A stretch of DNA of 64,000 nucleotides, taken from Liolophura sinensis. Taxonomy: Eukaryota > Mollusca > Polyplacophora > Chitonida > Chitonidae. Below the pieces are notes generated by a model. That model had not been told where the DNA came from. It did no database searches and worked only from the letters and a program-made list of their open reading frames with translations. Of this stretch, positions 49,501 to 57,079 are shown piece by piece (within the stretch, counting starts at the first letter, position 1; every line of letters begins with the position of its first letter). The DNA lies in contig NC_088304.1 of NCBI RefSeq assembly GCF_032854445.1, forward strand, positions 9,249,704-9,313,703, written 5' to 3'. A program made the position numbers and the translations under genes.

Positions 49501-52500
49501 GGAATAAGGACGGACTCGCCCACGCGGCCAGGGTCTGGATCCAGCCTCACAGAGAAGGATCGCCCTGGGTCTGGAGGTCGCCCTGGGTCTGGCGGACAGT
49601 CCCCGTCCGAGCCTCATAGCCGGCTGTCCCCACCTCCACCCAAACCGCAACAACCACCAGGTAAGCTAATGCACCATGACTGCACAGTCTGTAAAAGCAA
49701 TTTACATGTACATACAACAAGCGTTAAATAATAGACAGAAAAGCATTAATGCCCAAAATATTCTTCAACAAACTCAGCTACAGAAGTAGTGGGTGTTTTG
49801 ACATATTAGAGGAATACTGTTATCTGAACAGGTTGTGTTTTAATTCACACAGCTCTTACTTGTAGCATCAAGGTCGCAGAAATCACATCTAAACTTATAC
49901 TTTAGGGGTCAAGTTTGTCGAGTATTTATTCTTTAAAAATACATTTTTTGATCATTTCTATTGTACACATGTATAATTATGTATTGTATTATAAAAACCT
50001 ATTTATTTTGGACATTATTTAATACCAGAACAGTATTTACAAAAAATACAGAGGAAAGAATCAAAATCTCCAAATACAAGAGGAAATATGTTCATCTTAT
50101 TATAATAGCCTTGCCGTGCGTGGGATGGTCTGGCAGCAACTTACGGATGATCGTGGGTGTCCTCCCACCATAATGCTGGCTGCTATGGTATAAGTGAAAT
50201 ATTCTTGAGTACGGCGTGAAACACCAATCAAATAAATAAATAAATAAAATCTTATAATAATGATTGTTACTTGATTTAGATGTCCACAAAAATGTGTTGC
50301 TATGTCTAGTATTCTGTTGTGTTATCACCTTAGTCTGAGAGAACCATCTTAGCACTTGTGGCTTGTTGGTCATGTTGTAGGCATCCTGGAGGGGAAAAAG
50401 ATCCCACCCCCAATGTTGACCCCTCTCCGTAATGCCCCTAAACCTCCGCCCCTCGATGGCAGAACAGCGCGCAAGAAGAAGAAGAAGAAGCGCCGAGAGG
50501 TTGTGAGCTCTGGGGCATCTCTGGAAGGATTACCACCACCCCCTCCCCCCTCAGGCTACGGTCTGCAGTTTAACCCTCCACCTACTGTCCCTGCTGCAAG
50601 GGCAAGGAACCCGTCAGCTCCCCCACCCCCACCTCAGCCCTCCAAGCTGACACCCCAGAGGCATGAGCAGAGGTAAGGTATACAAGCACATGTAGGTGTA
50701 CATGTAAAGGATCCTCTGGTATGAAATTCATGTAAGCTGACATCAATCTTTAGACCAAAATTTGCATGTCTTGGGTTTCCCTCGGGCTCTCCTTGGTTTC
50801 CTCCCACCATAATGCTGGCCGTCGTCGTATAAGTGAAATATTCTTGAGTAAAACACCAATCGAATAAATAAATGTGTAAAATGTAGGTTTGAGTCGGTAA
50901 GATATTCATTCAATCCCAATTGTTTCCAGTTACTCTGATGACCCCAGCCAACATGATGAGGAGGCTCCACCTATGGTCAGTGGCCACGCCTACCCTATAC
51001 GTAATGTCCCGCCTCGTGAGAGGTCAGCCCGCCCGCGTGATCTCCGACCTCAGCCACCTAGGGAAACTGAAGAAAGCATGGAGGTACCGGAGCATTCAGA
51101 GCCCTATAATAACAACAATATGATACTAGAGGAAGATGAGGAAGGGGTGGGACCTCTTATCCCACCTCCCCAGGCATTCCGAGGCCAATCAGGCCACACC
51201 CACCCACTCTCACAGTCAGTCCCTCAGGTAGGCTTCTTGTAACATTTTGGCATTGAGATGTTTTGTTGAAATTGCATAGCAGGGTTACAAAAGTAGGATG
51301 ATATTGTTTATTGTAAATAGGACCATGGCGGATAGTGATCAGGTGCACTGATTATTGAAAGTGCTATTCTGTTATAAAAACAAGTAGGTTAGTGTGCTAG
51401 CACAGCACAATGAGGTAGGAGGATCTAACCAATGCAGTCGCTGAAAGTTCAAGTCCAACTTGTGTTGACTTAAACTCTGGTCGTACGTGGGAAGGTCTGC
51501 TTGCAACCTGTGGATGGTTGTGGGTTTCCCCTGGATTCTGCCTGGGTCTCTCCTACCATAATGCTGGTTGTCATCATTTAAGTGAAACATTGTTTTTAGT
51601 AAACACCAATTAAACACTTTCAATCAAGAGGTAACACCTATTGGCTTGTTTACATTTAGCCATGACCTGTACAGGCCTTACTCGGATCTACATGATGATG
51701 ACCATATAAAGTCATCGTGACTTTGATGTGTTTAATTTAATTTCACTGGTCTTTACAAAGCCGTCCATATATTTAGCATACACTGATTCCAGTCATATGG
51801 GGTGTATACATCTCAATATCTCAAAGCCAAAATTCTTTTAATTGTAACCAAGCTGTGTAAACTTTTTGTGGGGAGGGGGGCTGCAAATGTAAGGATACAC
51901 TATTAAAGTCAGTGGGACTTGGTTGTCAGCTGTTCATGTTTCAAATGCAGAACATACATTGCCAGAGGTTCAAGCATTATACATGGCAGATGGCACTTTG
52001 AGCTGTTTTGACATTTTTTAAACTTTCTTTCAACATTTTCTAAGCTTGAATCCACTATTATTCCTCCTTAAGCACAGGCGGAACGGTGTGCCTACTTAAG
52101 CTAGGAGAGGTGCTGCAGTTGGAACAGTGCCATCAGACCATTGGCTTATCACAAGGCTGCCCAATTAGTTATATGTGAAGCAATTAGGCTGTGTTTGTGT
52201 TTATGTCTGATTGATGCCTGTGATGGTTCAGTTCTGACTCATGTTCAGAATCTGGAATTATGGTCTCTAGACAAGACTAACACAACTCTTGATACATTTT
52301 TTTTTTTTAATCTGATCAGTTGTGTTGTAAGAGCTTCTAGAATTAGAAATAAAAATTGTTTCAGACTTGTTATACTGTAGATGACACCTGTATGTAGCCT
52401 AACAAACTATGTGTTATCAGTTACGGTGTTTTGTTATGACAAATCTACACATGTGTTTTAAGGTTGAGCTAATGGAAATACTAGCATCTGTATCGTACTA

Positions 52501-55500
52501 GAATACTGATGATGGGGATATAGATATATTAACGTATTAACCTACATGTGGGAGATTTGTTACGAATTTGGTGCTGTAACCCTGTAACCATCTGATACAC
52601 CTCACCTTTCCTTTCCTTAGATTAAAGTCAATTCTGTCTAATAACTGCAGTAAGTACATCGTTTGTTTTGTCACAGCATGTTTTTGTCGGCTTGCTTGTA
52701 GGTAGCTAGATTTACCAGTCATTAGACCAGATTTCTCCGATATTCATTAGCTAGAAATTATCCCTGTTTAGAAACACCTCTCCAAGCCAGAGGTAAAACT
52801 CCCTCTTTCATATAACATGTATAATGGATATCTGACTCACTTGTGCATATTAAGTACTCTCTAAAGCGAGAAATTTATAAGACATCTACACCACATCCTC
52901 ACTGAGAGCATACTTTGCTCTAAAATGTGTCAGATTACCATTATGCTAAGAACTTGTCCCAAATACTCACCATACAAAACCTATTTTCAAATTTCCATTT
53001 CTCTATAAAAAAATCTTTACAATTCACTTTTCATAGTCTAAGAAGTTCTTTTTGCATAATGTTTATGTTTTCTGCTGTTAACACCAGAAGGCAAAGATTG
53101 TGTATGTATGTGTAGAGGTAAACCTTACCTTGTAAGATGTAGGTCAACAGTCAGACATCTAACAGTTAAGATAAGTTATCTTCTCTGGCTTTAACATAAA
53201 TGCCATACGGTACCGTATGTAACATTTGCATTTATTTATTTTTTAATCAGTGTGCCATCTACAGACTTGAACGCTGCTGTTGTTTGTTACATCGTTGTTT
53301 GTATTGTACATTAGTTGAGATGCTACTGTAGTTTTGTTTGTTCGGTTTGTTGTTAGCTGTTCTTGGAATTGCATGCCGCTTAGTATAAAGGTATTCCATG
53401 TAAACCCGGTGATGAGAACTGTGTGTTTTGACATGGTTTCCTCCCACCATGATGCTGGCAGCGATCGTATAAGTGTAGTATTCTTGAGTAAGGCGTAGAA
53501 CACCAATCAAATAAATAAATATAAACTGTATAATCTTGTTGAATTCATGGGTGCAATATGAAGTGAAATAGCGGGCATAGAATACACGCATGACACTCTG
53601 CTTTAGAATCGCCAGGTTAGGAGACATCTGTCGTCTTAAGTGTGCATCAGATAATCAAGGGCCCACAACTTGTAGGATTTACAATGATTGACAATAACTT
53701 TGAGTATTTGATTGGCTGACAGCAGTCTCCTGACACTTTGGCAGTGCGTGCTTGTGGAAGCCAGCATAAACACCTAGAAAATGTGATACGCCTTGTAAAT
53801 GTGCAGGTTCACTGACAATACATGTGGATTTGGGGTATGATCCAGATATGTTATGAACAGTTGTTGAGAATCTGTACCAAACCTGGAAATAATTTTAAAG
53901 TTGCTGCATGACATAATTGCAGAATAGCACAGCTGGTAGAGTGTCTGCTGCAGGAGGTGGTTAATCCTGGACCAAGCCTGGGTCAGGTCACACCTAAGAC
54001 CTTAAAAGAGGAAGGTGTAGCTTCCTTGCTTGTTGTGCAGCATTAAGGGAATAGTGCAACAACTGGTTGACCCGTATCGGTATAATGGCTTAGGTGGGGC
54101 AGCTTACTTGCCCTCTGTAAGTTGTCGTAGTGAAACAGCACTAGATAAAAGAGCTGTGAAAATCCGTCCTGCAACATAAGGAGGAACATTACATGCAATC
54201 TAAGGACGCTTTGTCGTGATAGGACTGAAAAATTGTTAATGATGAAGTTAAACCCCAAACACTCACCCACTGTTCTTGTCCGGCTGCTTCAAGCTATTTC
54301 CAGACTTATTCTTCCCTTAAATATGTCAAAAAATATTAATATGTAGTAATTCTTTTTTGCATGTTTGAAAGATGTTTTTTCAAGCATATTCTGAAGGCAT
54401 TATTCTGTGTAGACATATAAAATGATATTTTGTCCAAGTCCTGAAATTGGCCAATATAACCAATGTACCTTTGTCTCCAAAATCAAACTAAGAATGTGCA
54501 GAAATTCCATTGAAAGTTTCTCGTGCATTTGGAATTAGGGTACATGTATTACCTGCAGTACAAAGTTGAATGCTATTTTTTTCTTCAACCATGGATGATG
54601 TAGTATTTATTCTTTTAAATGTTGTGGTCTGAAAGAAACAGAATTCCAAACTATCAGTCACATCTTGAAATATGTCCTAAAAATTCTGACATGTTCTGTC
54701 ATCTAACTGGTTCTTGTATTATTGATGGTCACAGTCTCAGATTCTGCTGTGTTGGCTGCAGCATTATGTTTGTAAGTAAAGATGGTGCCTTACTCCAGTC
54801 AATCCAGTTCCAACACCTATAAACCAGAGTGACCCAGGAGCCTCTCACCAATGTGTTCACTGTGAGTTCATGTCCAGCTCATCCTGGCTTCTTCTCCAGC
54901 CATATGTTGGAAGGTCTGCAGCAACCTGCCATTGGCCTTGGGTTTCCAACCGGCTGTCCTCCCACCATAATGCTGGCCCTCGTCGTATAGGTGAAATATT
55001 CTTGAGTATGGCGTAAAACACCAATCAAATAAATTAAAATAAACCAGAGATGAAAGATTCTCAGTCATCACATTAAATGCTAAGATTCTGTCAATTCATC
55101 CTTTAACTCTTCAGGGCTAGGGGAAGTTATATAAAATTAAACATTTATTACTAGCATTAAGTTCACCAAAAGTTTGATACGTGTGTTTAAAAATGCACTT
55201 TCAGAAGCATGCTCACATTTGCCTCAAAGTGACACAGTTTTAAGCTTTTCTGATGAAGAAATTAATCAAACTTCACAAATCAGTGACACTATAAGGTGAA
55301 TGAATCAAGCAAAATGTACCACTTCAAAGGTGAAACACAGTACTTAATGGTGAACGTGTACAAGAGTTAACTCTACTGTGACAGCCAGCACTGACTGTAC
55401 ATGTTGCTCTGTATTGTTACCATGGTATATGTAGTTATTTTTCAGTTATGCTAATACATGCCCCATGTAATGAACGTGATTGTAAGCATTTGACCATTTT

Positions 55501-55659
55501 GATTGTTTTTTTTCACAGGAAGGGAGATCATCTCGCCAGTCATTACCCAACGGAAAGCCTCCTTTGCCACGAGGACGCAGCGCAGCCAGCTCAGCCAGCC
55601 ATGGGTCGTATCGCAGACCTAGGCCACGCCCACCAACCAGCAAATCGGGCAACTTCTGA
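22587..55659 (+). CDS. Ankyrin-repeat protein with proline-rich basic tail, 15 coding exons, 981 aa
   Basis: Exons: 22587-22605, 26221-26592, 26950-27078, 37860-38014, 41151-41369, 42404-42479, 43696-43839, 44668-44864, 45938-46129, 47445-47538, 48348-48577, 49273-49660, 50381-50672, 50930-51227, 55519-55659. They sum to 2946 nt and every phase joins. The ATG follows an in-frame TGA 9 nt upstream. Residues 1-100 are a helical non-repeat region (FIHEFLLKLNEE). About 105-435 hold eight or nine ankyrin repeats, with hallmark TPLH/ALH segments (RTPLMYAV, STALHQAC, RTPLHLAT). Residues 440-981 are low-complexity, acidic then proline-rich, with basic clusters PPKRPR and RTARKKKKKKRR that could be nuclear localisation signals, and LPPPPPP. 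The scaffold resembles inversin/ANKRD55-type proteins in general style only; I do not recognise a specific ortholog. The likely role is protein binding; partner and location are unknown. Confidence 0.9.
22606..26220 (+). other. Ankyrin gene intron 1
   Basis: 3.6-kb intron from GTAAGT to TTTCAG. It holds one SINE fragment (25404-25522) and no supported exon. Confidence 0.75.
25404..25522 (+). mobile_element. SINE fragment (head-proximal part)
   Basis: TAATGACCCAGGAGCCTCTC, GAGTTCAAGTCAAGCTCATG and CAGCCGTATGTGGGAAG match the SINE. The core and tail are missing. Confidence 0.8.
26221..26592 (+). CDS. Ankyrin gene coding exon 2
   Basis: Encodes residues 7-130: the N-terminal helical region (FIHEFLLKLNEEAE, LRDTLNLVLLHM), a linker, and the first degenerate ankyrin unit (LPAMIQATKQGDIKYML). 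Acceptor TGTTTCAG, donor GTAAGA. Confidence 0.93.
26950..27078 (+). CDS. Ankyrin gene coding exon 3
   Basis: Encodes residues 131-173, a clear ankyrin repeat (GRTPLMYAVHFSQLDALKIL, then ADPNA). Acceptor TTGTAG, donor GTAAGT. A 10.8-kb intron follows. Confidence 0.93.
30311..31327 (-). CDS. Hypothetical 338-aa repeat-protein ORF antisense to the ankyrin gene
   Basis: ATG at 31327 sits in a good start context (A at -3, G at +4) and begins MAEQLEVRDFVPIDNG in non-repeat sequence. About 18 copies of a 14-residue unit follow (consensus SIDNGEEGNILNIV), then a 60-residue non-repeat tail to TAA/TAG near 30311. The acidic repeat is regular, but the frame may stay open only because the unit length is 42 bp. 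No known family recognised. Confidence 0.2.
   Translation of the reverse strand: MAEQLEVRDFVPIDNGKEGNTLNIVSIDNGEEGNILHIVSIDNEGEGNILNIVSIDNGREGNILNIVSIDNGREGNILNIVSIDNGEEGNILNIVSIDNGKQGNILNIVSIDNGKQGNILNIVSIDNGEEGNILNIVSIDNEGEGNILNIVSIDNGEVGNILNIVSIDNGEEGNILNIVSIDNGEEENILNIVSIDNGEVGNILNIVSIDNGKQGNILNIVSIDNGKQGNILNIVSIDNGEVGNILNIVSIGNEGEGNILNIVSIDNGKQGNIQNNNKKYVQAKSISDCIAELSPCRLCTIVPATTPTAPHAATAGTVLVHIQRTGNCLQTILMCLLY
30534..31289 (+). repeat. 42-bp minisatellite, 18 complete units, no indels
   Basis: Exactly 18 units of 42 bp (756 bp), with partial units at each end. The core TATGGACACAATATTTAGTA is nearly invariant and a block of about 9 bp varies between a few types. Because 42 is a multiple of three and no unit carries a stop in three of the frames, two plus frames and one minus frame stay open. 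Confidence 0.95.
32810..32857 (+). mobile_element. SINE tail fragment
   Basis: ATTCTTAAGTACGGTGTACG then ACACCAATCGAATAAATAA matches the SINE 3' end only. Confidence 0.75.
33682..33889 (+). mobile_element. SINE, nearly full length with internal deletion
   Basis: Head GGGGCCTGCGAGGCCAAGCGGTCAG, GTGACCCAGGAGCC, B-box-like region, then a deletion of the middle core and the tail GTGAAATATTCTTCAGTA. Possible degenerate target duplication ACATTATCTGTT / ACATTTTCTCTT. Confidence 0.8.
34996..35158 (+). mobile_element. SINE, 5'-truncated
   Basis: Starts GGGCCGTAAGTGAGAAGGTC and continues through the core to GAAATATTCTTGAGTATGGC and an AAATAAAT tail. Confidence 0.85.
36452..36602 (+). mobile_element. 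SINE, 5'-truncated
   Basis: Core GGTTTCCCCCGGGCTCTGCC, then GTGAAATATTCTTGAGTACG and the (AATA)n tail are well preserved. The tRNA head is absent. Confidence 0.85.
37860..38014 (+). CDS. Ankyrin gene coding exon 4
   Basis: Encodes residues 174-225: one full ankyrin repeat (GSTALHQACHDSSYMALHIL) and the start of the next (GRAAIHWAVTTPSLDCLK). The donor is a weak GTTATA with a 14-bp duplication directly behind it. Confidence 0.92.
38015..41150 (+). other. Ankyrin gene intron 4
   Basis: 3.1-kb intron. It begins with the weak donor GTTATA and a 14-bp tandem duplication (38015-38043). No SINE or exon is recognised. Confidence 0.75.
41151..41369 (+). CDS. Ankyrin gene coding exon 5
   Basis: Encodes residues 226-298. 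It completes repeat three (LLLKYHADVKVKD), adds GLTPSMWACRLDHIK, an acidic insert (TEPTEGEEIE) and GRTWMHWAIRRTEPLECLQ. Acceptor TTGCAG, donor GTCAGT; in phase at both ends. Confidence 0.93.
42006..42058 (+). mobile_element. SINE tail fragment
   Basis: ATGAAATATTCTTAGTACAG then AAAACACCAGTCAGATAAAT, the SINE 3' end. Confidence 0.75.
42217..42297 (+). mobile_element. SINE 3' fragment
   Basis: CACCATTATGCTGGCCACTG through GTGAAATATTCTTGAGTATG to AAATAAAG; ends about 100 bp before exon 6. Confidence 0.8.
42404..42479 (+). CDS. Ankyrin gene coding exon 6
   Basis: Encodes residues 299-323 (LLTAETAKMKDD, then GKTVLLLAAEQ), 76 nt. Acceptor CACCAG, donor GTGAGT. Confidence 0.9.
42659..42788 (+). 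mobile_element. 5'-truncated SINE with target-site duplication
   Basis: The 13-bp direct repeat TCATGGGCCAAGT flanks it at 42659-42671 and 42776-42788. Between are only the core and tail, so truncation happened on insertion. Confidence 0.92.
43696..43839 (+). CDS. Ankyrin gene coding exon 7
   Basis: Encodes residues 324-371, including the best consensus repeat of the protein (ERTPLHLATIGGHGDVLNLL). Acceptor TTGTAG; donor GTGCGA, a weaker site. Confidence 0.93.
44202..44489 (+). mobile_element. Full-length SINE with target-site duplication
   Basis: Head (GGCCTCCATGGCTCATTTGG), B-box-like region, core and (AATA)n tail are all present. ATCAGAAAA flanks both sides (44202-44210 and 44481-44489). 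It sits in ankyrin intron 7. Confidence 0.9.
44668..44864 (+). CDS. Ankyrin gene coding exon 8
   Basis: Encodes residues 372-437: the last repeat (YNATAWDYAKNRQLHYCQLI), a basic cap (SHQRQR) and the start of the acidic disordered region (NEDDNDNYMN). Acceptor TTCCAG, donor GTAGGT. Confidence 0.92.
45577..45625 (-). mobile_element. Doubtful reverse SINE tail relic
   Basis: TTATTTGAATTTAATTTTAC then GCCGCACTTAAGAA loosely resembles the reversed SINE tail. The rest does not match. Confidence 0.3.
45938..46129 (+). CDS. Ankyrin gene coding exon 9
   Basis: Encodes residues 438-501, disordered and basic, with PPKRPRTAARTPLSRR as a possible bipartite nuclear localisation signal. In phase at both ends. 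Acceptor CTCTAG, donor GTTTGT. Confidence 0.88.
47445..47538 (+). CDS. Ankyrin gene coding exon 10
   Basis: Encodes residues 502-532 (VTVQPRRHIGRQFVASGRQ ...), 94 nt. Acceptor CCCCAG, donor GTAGGC. No domain recognised. Confidence 0.87.
47776..47970 (+). repeat. Dispersed repeat family A, copy 3
   Basis: Lies in ankyrin intron 10 and is close to the first copy over AAATAAATGTCACAAAATAT and ATGGGCAAGTTAGTC. Confidence 0.75.
48348..48577 (+). CDS. Ankyrin gene coding exon 11
   Basis: Encodes residues 533-609: an acidic stretch (GGEEEVEEV, then DIDDDNDNDND), then RRR and a proline-rich segment (PQPQPPFVPTPPG). Donor GTAAGT. Confidence 0.9.
49273..49660 (+). CDS. Ankyrin gene coding exon 12
   Basis: Encodes residues 610-738, the longest exon (388 nt). 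It is low-complexity in Pro, Ser and Gly, with repeated PGSGGRPGSGG and PPPPKPQQPP. The acceptor reads GCAGCAG, a tandem NAGNAG site, so the first Gln may be included or skipped. Confidence 0.9.
50107..50250 (+). mobile_element. SINE, 5'-truncated
   Basis: GCGTGGGATGGTCTGGCAGC, core, GTGAAATATTCTTGAGTACG and tail. It is flanked by similar TCTTAT(T)ATAAT sequences that may be a target duplication. Confidence 0.85.
50381..50672 (+). CDS. Ankyrin gene coding exon 13
   Basis: Encodes residues 739-835. It contains a strong basic run, RTARKKKKKKRR, and polyproline LPPPPPPSG of the type bound by profilin, EVH1 or SH3 modules. Acceptor TTGTAG, donor GTAAGG. Confidence 0.9.
50771..50872 (+). mobile_element. 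SINE, 5'-truncated, in the 257-bp intron 13
   Basis: TTGGGTTTCCCTCGGGCTCT through GTATAAGTGAAATATTCTTG to AATAAATAAA. It makes up about 40 percent of this short intron and ends about 57 bp before exon 14. Confidence 0.85.
50930..51227 (+). CDS. Ankyrin gene coding exon 14
   Basis: Encodes residues 836-935: Arg/Pro-rich (PPRERSARPRDLRPQPP), then an acidic patch (ILEEDEEGVGP). Acceptor TTCCAG, donor GTAGGC. A 4.3-kb intron follows. Confidence 0.9.
51383..51620 (+). mobile_element. SINE, nearly full length, diverged
   Basis: GGTTAGTGTGCTAGCACAGC, CAATGCAGTCGCTGAAAGTTC, core and a degraded tail, 155 bp after exon 14. Confidence 0.8.
53439..53522 (+). mobile_element. SINE 3' fragment
   Basis: GGTTTCCTCCCACCATGATG through GTATTCTTGAGTAAGGCGTA to AAATAAATAAAT. 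Confidence 0.8.
53985..54264 (+). repeat. Dispersed repeat family B, full copy (forward)
   Basis: Matches the reverse complement of 8459-8718 along its whole length and ends GAAGTTAAACCCCAAACACTC, a tail style typical of small retroelements. Confidence 0.8.
54393..54545 (+). repeat. Dispersed repeat family C, copy 1
   Basis: GAAGGCATTATTCTGTGTAG starts a block that recurs at 56428-56590, with GTCCTGAAA and GGAATTAGGGTA conserved. Confidence 0.65.
54819..55049 (+). mobile_element. 5'-truncated SINE with target-site duplication
   Basis: ATAAACCAGAG flanks it at 54819-54829 and 55039-55049. The element starts within the head (TGACCCAGGAGCCTCTCACC) and runs to the tail. Confidence 0.9.
55519..55659 (+). 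CDS. Ankyrin gene coding exon 15 (terminal)
   Basis: Encodes residues 936-981 and TGA at 55657-55659. The tail is Ser/Arg/Pro-rich (RGRSAASSASHGSYRRPRPR) and ends SKSGNF. Acceptor TTTCACAG. Confidence 0.9.
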   Translation, partial: EGRSSRQSLPNGKPPLPRGRSAASSASHGSYRRPRPRPPTSKSGNF

Positions 55660-55896
55660 ACGTCAATTGTAAGTTTTTGATTGAGGGATGACCTTGAGGG
55701 ATGGAGGAGCAACACTTCCAGAGGCACGCATGCTATTGTATTGGTTGACGAGATCAGGCACATGTACATGAATGAGGTTTCAGTGTAGAGCAAAAGTGTA
55801 CAATAGGGGTTGGTGGCTGAGAAGTGTATGAGCTAATACAGGTACCAGCATCAATTCTGTTCGCACATGTGTAATGGACCGATTGAGAGCAAATTG

Positions 55897-56222
55897 ACAG
55901 CTATAACCATGTTAACAAGATACAGCTGTAACCATGTTAACAAGATACAGCTGTAACCATGTTAACAAGGTACAGCTGTAACCATGTTAACAAGGTACAG
56001 CTGTAACCATGTTAACAAGATACAGCTGTAACCATGTTAACAAGATACAGCTGTAACCATGTTAACAAGATACAGCTGTAACCATGTTAACAAGGTACAG
56101 CTGTAACCATGTTAACAAGGTACAGCTGTAACCATGTTAACAAGGTACAGCTGTAACCATGTTGACAAGATACAGCTGTAACCATGTTAACAAGATACAG
56201 CTGTAACCATGTTAACAAGATA
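55897..56222 (+). repeat. 25-bp tandem repeat, 13 copies
   Basis: Unit TACAGCTGTAACCATGTTAA plus CAAGA or CAAGG. Copies are almost identical, differing mainly at the A/G site, so the array is young. Confidence 0.95.
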
Positions 56223-56427
56223 CTTTTTGTTAGTCTTGCCTCAGAACTATTATTTCGGCACCAGTATTCGCCTCACTGCCATTCACTGGAATGAGTGCAA
56301 GGACTGTTGTGATAGCTTTGTTGTACTAGCAGTGTTGGGCACGACAAATCCCACTTCCTTGATAGGCTAATTTTAATTCTTCAACATTTTCACATGATGG
56401 CACGGTGTTTATTCCAGCATGTTTAGA

Positions 56428-56590
56428 AGGCATTATTCTGTGTAGACTGATAAAATTACACTTTTTGTGTAGCCCTGAAAGTGTCCTACCCAAACGAATG
56501 TAGTTTTGTTTCCAAAGTCAAATTATAAACATGTATAAAATGCACTGAAAGTTACTGTTTCCTAGGTGAAAAGGTTGAGGAATTAGGGTA
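56428..56590 (+). repeat. Dispersed repeat family C, copy 2
   Basis: Direct copy of 54393-54545, about 2 kb away. Conserved at the start (GAAGGCATTATTCTGTGTAG) and end (GGAATTAGGGTAACAG). Confidence 0.65.
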
Positions 56591-56949
56591 ACAGTAATCA
56601 ATAGGCCTGGTCATTGATTAGTCAATTTGATCATCTTCAGATATCACTTACTACTTTTAAACCTGCCATCATGTTAACATGAGGTGCAGTTGAACCTTAA
56701 TACATTTCTGAGCCACTAAGTCCTAACCCCTATTTCGCAAAACACGCTGAAGTTTAAGCAAGAGAAAAAAAATTAGCTTCTTCCAAATATGGTCTGGCAA
56801 CCCAGTCTCTGAAGTCCGTGCATAGAAGAGACTAATCTTTTATATCTTTCTCAAACAAGATTAGTTTGTGAAATTGGGTGCTGTACATCATTACTCAAAG
56901 GAATGTTTAGAACAAAAATGTTGCAAGACATAGTTATTCACTGTGTACT

Positions 56950-57079
56950 ATTAGTTACATGGTTACTCAGCGATAGGATATGGAAATATATGGTGTCAGT
57001 AACCCTCATATTGAATATGAAGGTTACCGACACCATATATTTCCGTATCCTATCACTGAGTATTAACCATGTAATGAAT
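56950..57079. repeat. 130-bp near-perfect palindrome (hairpin)
   Basis: Left arm 56950-57014 and right arm 57015-57079 are reverse complements with about half a dozen mismatches and one small indel. The centre CATATTGAATATG leaves almost no loop. Confidence 0.93.

Larger units (their letters stand above)
51228..55518 (+). other. Ankyrin gene intron 14
   Basis: 4.3-kb intron holding three SINEs, one family B copy and one family C copy. No further exon is recognised; exons 14 and 15 join in phase 0. Confidence 0.75.
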
